Origin: Pseudomonadota bacterium
GTDB taxonomy: Bacteria; Bdellovibrionota_B; Oligoflexia; Oligoflexales; Oligoflexaceae
Length of the DNA: 32,062 bases
NCBI GenBank assembly: GCA_004193325.1
Contig: SEDW01000009.1
Span: 1-32,062 of the forward strand
Direction: 5' to 3'
Every line of letters starts with the position of its first letter. The stretch's first letter is position 1. A model generated the notes under the pieces. The model was given only the letters and a program-made list of their open reading frames with translations. It did no database searches and had not been told where the DNA came from. The position numbers were made by a program, and so were the translations under genes. Of the stretch, positions 16,883-25,400 are shown piece after piece.

Positions 16883-18544
16883 ATGTGCCTTAAGACACTT
16901 TTCCTTATCTTGACTTTATTGATTTCATGTAAATCAGTTTCTGTTTCTCAAATTAAACATGACGAAGACAGGTTTTTGAATTCTCAATCACCTTCCCAGT
17001 GGGTAGTCTTGACTGACGCGCAATATGATGGTCTGTTCAATCGTCGGAAAAACAAAGTCTTTCCTTCTGATAATATTATGGTGGAGAGGTTGCAAGAATG
17101 GAGTGACCTCATGAGGTCAGAGTTGCTCAAAACTCACCCCGAGCTCAGCGTTGTGCCTCGCGCAGTAATAAAGGTCATCAAATCTCCAAATCGAGATGCA
17201 AGTGCGGCACGTCAAACTATGTGTGTTGATATCCCGCTCTCAGTAGACTCGAAAATGGACGGGGGCACAGACTATTGGTCCCTTGATTCAATATATTGGG
17301 GAGAATGTTTGCCATTCGATGGCGATTACTCAAAAAAACTCGAGTTCGTTAGTTCGCGTGCAGCTTCTCGAAAAAACTGCTTTGTCGAACCTTTGGGAAA
17401 AGGTGCACGCATCACTCCAGACTGCTTACCGGATTCGGAAAAGAGTCTTAGAGACTTTAAAGGTATGAAAGACCTCTCTACAACGAACTTCATTACTATT
17501 AATTCGGGGCTCATCGAGCAGTTTCCTGAAGACGAATTAGTGTCAATCATTGCTCACGAATCCGGTCACTACTATATGGCACATCCAATTATCCAAAATC
17601 CTACACTTTACAGCTATTTTTATAGACGTTCTGACAACAGTGGACTCAGCAAACCAAAGCCATTAGACCGAGGCGATCCGTTGATAGAGAAAGCTAACGA
17701 AGTCAGAAAATACGAAAGATTTAGATACTCAAAAGTCCCTGGACAAACGTTTAACTCCATGTTTTTTGCTTTTATTTCCAATGCTGCTTACAGCATTGCA
17801 AGCAACCCCGACCCTAAAAAAATCTGTTTGGCTAGGGACAGCAAATGCGTAGAGACGTGTAAAGATTTTATTAACCATCTAACCGCTACTAATGCAACCT
17901 TTGGTGGCTTCCCTACATTTTTTAGGCAAGATGAGCAAAGTTTAAAGGATTATTTTGACTACGAGTCAAAGGTCCAAGCGTGTTTAAAGGGCGTTTCAGC
18001 TCTCTCTCAAGTCACAATGCTTCAATCCGCGATTGGTTCGATTTTTGCCGGAGTGACGACCGTCACTGCGCCTGTTCCACTGCCGCAAGAAAGCGCTTGG
18101 GATCTCATGATCCGAACAAACCCTGTTATTACGAAAACATTAGATCCTCTCTCGGATAAGTTGACCGTTCTCATGGCGGATATCACGGCAGAGGGGTTAG
18201 GATGGTATACTACTGAGCAAGAAGCGGATGAACTTTCTCTAGATCTTATGGTCAGAATAGGACTCGATCCTCATGCTGCAATTCTCGGTGATATCCGACA
18301 AGAGTCATTAAGGGACTTGGAAGGTGGCGACAAATGCATGGATGCATATAAGTCTAAATTCCCTAATCCAGTGTCCATCCATGATTTAACAGATTCCCAT
18401 CACGGAAATTGTTATCGCGCCTACAACCTTTATCTCGAACTTCAGTCGCATAAAGATTATTTCACGAGGGTTGCCCCGAAAATTAAACCCAAAATTCAAA
18501 AAGAGAAAACTTGGGATGAAGCACAGAGGTCTTTGAAGGATTGA
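16883..18544 (+). CDS. Lipoprotein M48-like zinc metallopeptidase
   Basis: 553 residues. The signal ends in lipobox LISC (Cys16), so it is probably membrane-anchored facing the periplasm or cell surface. The zinc motif is IIAHESGHYYMAHP (His225, Glu226, His229). A downstream TTEQEADELSLDLM (Glu445 the likely third ligand, Asp449) matches the ExxAD signature of M48 peptidases such as HtpX and BepA. The 216-residue gap between the two parts is longer than in typical M48 proteins, owing to an insert with its own cysteines (CLARDSKCVETC). The N-terminal 200 residues are not recognised. M48 periplasmic members take part in outer-membrane protein and lipoprotein quality control; whether this one does is inference. 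It has a strong predicted promoter and is divergent from the TIGR02147 regulator. Confidence 0.88.
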   Translation: MCLKTLFLILTLLISCKSVSVSQIKHDEDRFLNSQSPSQWVVLTDAQYDGLFNRRKNKVFPSDNIMVERLQEWSDLMRSELLKTHPELSVVPRAVIKVIKSPNRDASAARQTMCVDIPLSVDSKMDGGTDYWSLDSIYWGECLPFDGDYSKKLEFVSSRAASRKNCFVEPLGKGARITPDCLPDSEKSLRDFKGMKDLSTTNFITINSGLIEQFPEDELVSIIAHESGHYYMAHPIIQNPTLYSYFYRRSDNSGLSKPKPLDRGDPLIEKANEVRKYERFRYSKVPGQTFNSMFFAFISNAAYSIASNPDPKKICLARDSKCVETCKDFINHLTATNATFGGFPTFFRQDEQSLKDYFDYESKVQACLKGVSALSQVTMLQSAIGSIFAGVTTVTAPVPLPQESAWDLMIRTNPVITKTLDPLSDKLTVLMADITAEGLGWYTTEQEADELSLDLMVRIGLDPHAAILGDIRQESLRDLEGGDKCMDAYKSKFPNPVSIHDLTDSHHGNCYRAYNLYLELQSHKDYFTRVAPKIKPKIQKEKTWDEAQRSLKD

Positions 18545-18608
18545 GTTGAATTCTTTTATTTTGGATCTGACTTGACTTAGTGAAGTTGCCCCTATTCAAA
18601 CGGGCACA

Positions 18609-18710
18609 TCAGTCAGCTGATGTAGTTCGCCGGTTCTCGCGCGGCTACATCATTCTAAGCCCTCTATGAGGGGCATTCTCGTTGTAGTCGTTAAACCAGC
18701 AGTATGGACG
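18609..18710 (-). pseudogene. IS3-family transposase C-terminal fragment
   Basis: The complement from 18710 reads RPYCWFNDYNENAPHRGLRM, then an in-frame TAG, then PRENRRTTSAD and a stop at 18609. This is the conserved C-terminal end of IS3-family OrfB (WFxDYNExxPHxGLxMxSPREYR). The rest of the transposase is missing: its upstream side is fused directly to a different transposase fragment. It is a different IS3 type from the remnant at 5648-6417, whose tail has the RRHSSLGY form. Confidence 0.75.
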
Positions 18711-18926
18711 CTTGCAGATACCTCATACCCCAAACAATATTATTGCAGAAATGAGGCGACAAGCTATCTCGAAGCCAAGAGCATCCCTTAATTTGTTTGC
18801 CAGTCTTCTTTACAAGAGTGTCATCAAAACCAACCGCAATCAGATCACCATCTATGAGTTCAATAGAGCTGGAAATTATAGGCCTAAACAGGCTACAGAT
18901 ACTCCACTTACATCTGCTGAATAACT
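18705..18926 (-). pseudogene. DDE transposase fragment (IS701/IS4-like)
   Basis: The complement from 18926 has an open frame with LFSRCKWSICSLFR, then DLIAVGFDDTLVKKTGKQIK, then GCSWLRDSLSPHF and GMRYLQAS. This fits the first catalytic region of DDE_5-type transposases (FSRARWS..., DDTLxKKxGKxIxG, RDPLSPxF). No start codon or C-terminal catalytic part remains. The frame runs into the IS3 fragment at about 18706-18710 and then stops. The sequence further right (to about 19070) may hold more of its N-terminus in another frame, but I could not match it. Confidence 0.7.
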
Positions 18927-19076
18927 TGTAGTTAGCGCTCCAATCAAACTAATGTACCGAATCAATGTCTTCCGATCGGATTTTCGAACGTAAGTCTCAC
19001 TTTTCGTTAAAGGCTTTGGGGATCTGCAACTAGGACACATGAGGGCCTCCTTTTCAGAACCCCAACCTAAATTAAA

Positions 19077-19180
19077 TACTCTCTAAATCGAAAAGACATC
19101 TTCCCTTCGACGTCCCCACTTAAGGGGATCAGTTTTCTAAAGTTAGGCGACAGACTTCTTCGAAGTCTGTCGCCTTTTCT
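19077..19180 (+). ncRNA. Candidate small RNA ending at a strong terminator
   Basis: A weak promoter-like pair (TTTTCA, 16-nt gap, TAAATA around 19047-19074) precedes about 95 nt with no gene, a small stem TCCCC-acttaa-GGGGA (19113-19128) and the strong terminator at 19146-19178. The start coordinate is approximate. The main support is that no plus-strand gene ends within 600 nt upstream of the terminator. Confidence 0.25.
19146..19178 (+). terminator. Strong Rho-independent terminator without an adjacent gene
   Basis: GGCGACAGACTTC (19146-19158) pairs perfectly with GAAGTCTGTCGCC (19162-19174) across a 3-nt loop, followed by TTTTCTTCT. The T-run fixes the direction as plus strand. The nearest upstream plus-strand gene ends at 18544. 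Confidence 0.85.
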
Positions 19181-19433
19181 TCTATTCGCAAATTCTTACT
19201 CTGGGTCCCATTTAAAGAAGGAGTTCGACGCCTGGCCCAAGTAAGCTCCCGTGGACTCTCACCCCGACACCCTATTAAGCCGAAATTAACGATTTTTGAT
19301 GCATATAAGTAACGGCAAGTATTATTGAAATTGATCGTTATGGTGGGTGTCTACGATCCTTTTCAAGAAAATTTTACCCACTCCGATAGCTGTCTTAAGA
19401 TTTACCGTACTTAGTGCTTTATGGGGAACTCCT

Positions 19434-22400
19434 ATGCAACGGATAACACTTGTTTGGCTGCTCCTTGGCCTTATGGTAACGAGCTGCTTTAAAACTCCAA
19501 TGGCTTCACAAGGTAGCGTCAAGCGCCTGAGTAAGGATAAAGCCTCGGGAGTTGCAACCGAAGTCTCCTCGACGAAATCGATCACTGCGGTCGACTTTCA
19601 GTCGAAAGAGAATGTTGTTCTTGCAGTAAACGGCGAGAAGGGCAGCATAGCGGGAACAAGTATTTCGATTGCTCCGGGCTCGCTGAGCATTTCGACGAGT
19701 ATCATCATCGAGCAGGGTGCCGATCTCCAGGACACCTCGATGACCCAGGAAGTATCTTTATCGAATAACACGGCCATTACTCAAGCCGGTAGCGGTATCA
19801 TCGTTCGTCCGAGCACAGCTACAGTCCTACAAAAGCCAATTACCCTTAATCTTCCCCTCCCGGTTAATCTTGGTCTGCACCTGGCCGGTGATTACTATGC
19901 GGTCTATTACAAATATCTCGATCCCATCTCGAATCAACTGCTGACCGGATATCGCATTGTCGATGGTGTCGATGTAAAGCTCGTTTATGACGAGAATGTC
20001 AAAGCGGACATGATTCAGTTTGAAGGCTATTTTGGAGCCTATTGGATTGTAAAATTGAGTCGTGACATACCAAAGGAAGAGGTTCCCGCTCCTAAAGTCT
20101 CGATAGAGCCGATTGCCAACAAGGCGAATGCTCAAGTATTTGCCGCAAGCGGCGGTATTGTTGCTGAAACTCAGGTCGTTGCCGTTCAGGCCAAAGTCGA
20201 AGTCGTTTGGAAAAAGCCAAGCCTGCAATTCATCGCCGGTTCGCGTAAAGCGGTACTCGCTGTCGACATGAGTTCGGTTTCAGTCTTTAAATCCTGTAAA
20301 GCTGACGTTTTCGAAGCGGTGACAAGCCTCTCGGGCCGGACTCTCGATACAGGAAAAGACACCAATATAACCTTTCCTTTGAATAATCTCCTGGCGCACA
20401 AATTGGTTGCACGCTTTCGCTGTCTCGACTCAGAATCGCGCGTAAGCATTTCTCCATGGTCCGATTCACTTGCGGTCGAAGCCTACAAAGCTGTGACGGT
20501 CACTCATGTTAAGACTTCTCTTGTGAATGGTCTTTATTCTGTGAATGCCGCGATCCCTATCACCATTTCGTTCACAGGAAGCGTCACCGTCCAAGGCGTG
20601 CCGACGCTGACCCTTGAAACAGGTTCGATCGATAGAAATGCGCTTTATAAATCAGGCTCAGGCACCGACAAATTGATCTTTGAATACGTGGTCCAGCAGG
20701 GTGATGAAACTGCCGTCCTGAACTACATTTCCACATCGGCTTTGACAGCGCTTTCCGCATCGATGACAGACGTCATAGGTGTGGCCGTCATCACCCGCCT
20801 TCCCGAGCTGACCACCGAAAATTCACTTGCAGGCCAGTCGACTCTCGTCGTGGATTCCGTGGCTCCTTTTGCGCCGAGTTCGGTCGGCTTTAGCGGTACA
20901 ACCTCATCATCAGCCACCTTTCCCGGAACATGGACTGCCATGAATGATTCAAATTTTAAACAATACAATGCGAAGATTTGTACTGCCTCTGATTGTGTGA
21001 CGGGATGCCAGTCAGCCGTGAGCTCCGTTAACAATTCAGCCAGCTTTACTGCGGCGGGTAGCAACGGACCGTTTTACGCTTGTGTTCAGTCCGAAGACTT
21101 AGCCGGTAACCTCAGCGCTTTTGTGCCCTCGACTAACAGCTTGACCGTGATCACGTCGGGTCCGGTTGTGACAAGCGTCGTTTCTCAAATTCCACCTGGG
21201 AATGTTGGCCTTTCGCAGGTTATAAACATTGATGTTAATTTCTCGTCGCCGGTTGTTGTCACTGGGACAGGAATCGAGCTTTTGCTTGATCTGAATACTT
21301 CAGGACGGGCTGCGAGCTATGTCAGTGGATCTGGTACCTCGAGTCTAAGATTTACCTACACGACACAGATTGGAGATAACACTTCCGATCTCAATTACAA
21401 GTCGATCACAGCGTTAACTTTAGGCTCTGGCACGATCAAATCGAGTGGCGGAGTCAATGCAGTCTTGACTTTGCCGATACTCACCTCTTCGCAAGCACTT
21501 GCGGGAACGAGTGCAGTCGTAATCGATACGATTGCTCCTGCAACACCTTCGCTACTGAGTCCGTCTGCGGCCTATCTCACTTCTGATCTCACGACAGTAA
21601 GCGGAACGAGCGAAGCCAATGCCATCATCACAGTGAAATCAGCCGGTTCCATCGTTGGCACCGGCACCGCGATTGGCACTAATTGGTCGGTGAATCTTTC
21701 TTCGCCGCTCGGCAACGGTGACCATAATCTTGTCGCGTTTGCTACAGATGCAGCCGGCAATTCGAGTGCTAACAGTGCTGTTTTTAATACAACCGTTCGT
21801 ACGACAGGACCAAACATTCCGAGTATTTTTACTCTGACTAGCCCGACTCTGAATACGACGCCCAGTATCTCGGGCACCTCTGAGCCCTTTTTGTCAGTCA
21901 AAGTCTTCGCCAATGGCACGCAGATAGGTACAACCACTGCAAGCAGCACGGGCCTTTGGACCCTCAACTCTTCGGCTCTTAGCGATGGTACATATTCGAT
22001 TACGAGTAAGGCGATCGATCCGGGCGCTCGGGAAAGTGCATTGTCTTCAGCAGTTAGTCTGAATGTCGATACTTCAAACCCGACTCTTCCTACGGCCGTC
22101 ACCTTTCCGATTGGTTCCATTAGCAACGCCCCGTCTGTGCAAGTGGTCTGGACGAACAGTGCGGATTCAAACTTCAAGCAGCATAATCTCAAACTTTGTA
22201 CGAGCAGTAACTGTGCAACGGGTTGTACAGCGGTCTCTGTTTCGGCAGTATCTCCCGCAAGTCTGCTCGGAGCAGACGCCAGCAGTTACTACGCATGTGT
22301 GCAAGGGGAGGACCTTCTTGGTCATACCTCAGCCTGGGTTGCCTCGAGCAGTACGGTACAGATCGATTCAACAAATGCAACGATTACCGATGTGACTTCG

Positions 22401-25400
22401 ACATTGGCAAACGGTTACTATTCTCAGAGCTCAGTTGTTACGATCGTCGTAACCTTCTCGAAAACTATTACAATCACAAACCCGTCGATGCTCAAGCTTC
22501 GTCTCGAAACTGGAACGACCGACAGAGATGCGATCTATTTATCATCGACTTTGAATACAATCACTCTTGGTTATACCGTGCAGTCCGGAGACAGTTCCCC
22601 CGACTTGAATTATCAGAGCACTGCAGCTCTAGTTTTGAACGGTGCGACGATCAAAGATAATGCTTCGAACGATGCAGTTTTAACCTTACCGGCCCTCGGC
22701 AGCGGTAATTCCATCGGTGGACAAAAGGCGATCGTAATTGATACGACTTCTCCAACTGCTCCCGCCACACCTGGTTTTGGTTCCGCTGTCTCCAACGTTT
22801 TATCTGTTCCGTTTGCTTTTGCGAACGGTACGGACACGAATTTTAATACTCACAATGTCAAGCTTTGTCCAACAAATGATTGCGCAGCCAGTTGTCTCGC
22901 CGCTCAAACGTCAGTTTCGAGTCCAGCCACACTTACCGGTGTAAACGGCTCAGTTTTCTACGGCTGTGTGCAATCTGTGGATAGAGCAAACCTGACGTCG
23001 GGCTGGATTCCGTCCGTGGCAACCATGACCTTTGATACGACTCCTCCAACTGTTGGAGCAGTGAGCTCGACAAAAGCTAACGGCTCCTACACGGTGGGAA
23101 CGAATATTCCGCTGACTGTTAGCTTTAGTGAGCCCGTTTTTGTGATAGGTGCTGGCGACATTAAGCTTTTGATTGAGACGGGCGCTACCGATCGTAACGT
23201 CTCCTATACATCGGGTTCAGGTACCAGCGTCCTGACATTCACTTACACAGTCACGGCTCCTGATACTTCGGCCGACCTTGATTATCAAAGTGCCTCAGCT
23301 TTGACAGTGGGAACGGGGTCGATCAAAGACGCTGCAGGGAATAACGCGGTTCTAACTTTGCAGGCTCCTGGCTCTGTAAACTCCTTAGGCTTGTCCAAGG
23401 CCATCGTCATCGATACGACTTCTCCCGCAGCTCCCACCATTGTCAGCCCGGGCAGTGGATCTTACGTAATGACCCACGTAACGACGATTTCAGGGATTTC
23501 GGAAACCGGGGCTTCCATTACTGTTAAAAACGCTGGATCCACAATCGTCACTGGTACTGCGTCCGGGACCAACTGGTCGCTTACGCTAGCGACTCCTCTG
23601 AACGACGGGTCTTATAATCTCACGGCCTTCGCCATGGATGCCGCTGGGAATACCAGCATGAGTTCCGTGACGAATGCCGTGACCGTCGACACCTCAGCGC
23701 CGATAGCCTGTACTTTAAATGTAGGGCCTGCCACAACGAGTAACCCAACACCGACGATCAACGGTAACTGTGAACCGAACATGACCGTGAATATCTACGA
23801 TTCATCTACTCTCGTAGCTACCGGAACTTCCGACAGCTCCGGTAACTTCAGCATGAGTACAGCGGTATTGAATGATGGGACGCATTCGATCAAAGCAACA
23901 GCAACGGATCCAGGTTCTAGAACGAGTGCAGCCTCAAATATCTATACGGTCACTGTAAATACCGCAGCACCGATGATCTCGAACGTTGCTGATCTTTCGC
24001 CAATGCATACGAATACCGTCACCACGGTACCGGCTTCTGCCACTGGTGCTTCGACTTATGCCTGGACCAAGATCAGTGGGACGGGGACCTTAACCTTTGG
24101 ATCACCAACGGCTGCACAAACAACTGTTTCTGCCTCGGCAGAAGGTTCTTATGTGGCTCGTCTAACTGCCACGAGTTCTGGCGGCATATCCGCCTTCCAG
24201 GATATCACTATCGTCTGGGATACCACGCCTCCAGTTTTTGAAGGAATCAGCGACGTTCGAAGAAGCGCTGATAATACGACTGCCTGGATCTACTGGAAAG
24301 CTGGCTCGGACACAGTGACGAATGCCCCGGATCTGACTTATGAACTCTGCTGGGGCGTAAGCGTCTGTGCCACGAACTTTACAGCACAAGCAACAGTCGA
24401 TGGTTCACGCTTTGACTATCAGGTGAGCGCCCTAAACGCTGGGTCGACTTACAACTTCGGTATTCGCGCTAAGGATAAGGCCGGTAACACAACAGCCATT
24501 ATCAGCGGTAGGACCAACGCATCCATGGGGACTGCAACGAGCGTAGCTACCGGAACGTTCCACTCTTGTGCGATAACCGGCGGCGTTATCAAATGTTGGG
24601 GCTTGAATGGATCGGGTCAACTTGGGGATGGCGGCAACGTCGACAGTGCTCAACCAGTTACGGTGAGCGGACTGAGTGGATTGACTCCAACCAAAGTTGT
24701 GGTCGGGGGTTATTTCTCCTGCGGACTTTTCTCTAACAACACAGTTCGTTGCTGGGGAAGAAACGATTTCGGCCAGCTGGGAACGGGCGATACAACAGGT
24801 CTTACCTCTGGAACAACAGAGGCCCTCAATTTGACGACAGTTGTCGACATCGAGGCAGGATCTCATCACGCCTGCGCGAAGACCTTGAGCAACCAAGTCT
24901 ACTGCTGGGGCTACAATGCTTTCGGTCAGGTGGGCAATGGCTCAACGACCAACAGACCGTCTCCAACATTAATCTCGAACCTGTCTGATATCAGCGACAT
25001 CGGTCTCGGCTCTAATCATAGTTGTGCGGTCAATTCTACTGGCTCCACCTTCTGCTGGGGCTTGAACACTGGCAGTCAGCTTGGCGATGGCTCGACTAGC
25101 AATCGCTTTGCTCCAGTCGAAATCACTAGCGCGGCGGGGTCTGTTCAGATCGACGGCGGTGATGACTTCACCTGCTCGCGCCTAAACTCAGGCACGATGA
25201 TGTGCTGGGGTAAAAATGGTTTTGGTCAGCTCGGTCGTGGGAACAACACGGATGCGAGTACTGCCGCCGCGGTTGTTAATCTTACGGGGGTTACCGATTT
25301 CTCGACTGGAGCCGGTCAGGTTTGTGCTAAGACCAGTTCCACGACTTACTGCTGGGGTAATAACGAGTGGGGCCAACTCGGCAATGATGCGCTCAACGGC

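Larger units (their letters stand above)
18545..19433. other. Intergenic region with mobile-element debris and an orphan terminator
   Basis: 889 bases between two plus-strand genes. It contains two transposase fragments on the minus strand (18609-18926), a possible small RNA with a strong terminator (to 19178), and about 250 bases before the giant gene in which I saw no clear promoter. Confidence 0.5.

Noticed and set aside
18712-18924. 70-codon plus-strand frame
   Set aside because: It is the antisense of the DDE transposase fragment, whose complement reads with recognisable motifs.
19347-19433. Upstream GTG start for the giant RCC1 lipoprotein
   Set aside because: It would place 29 residues before the lipoprotein signal. 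The ATG at 19434 gives a standard signal peptide and a usable ribosome binding site.
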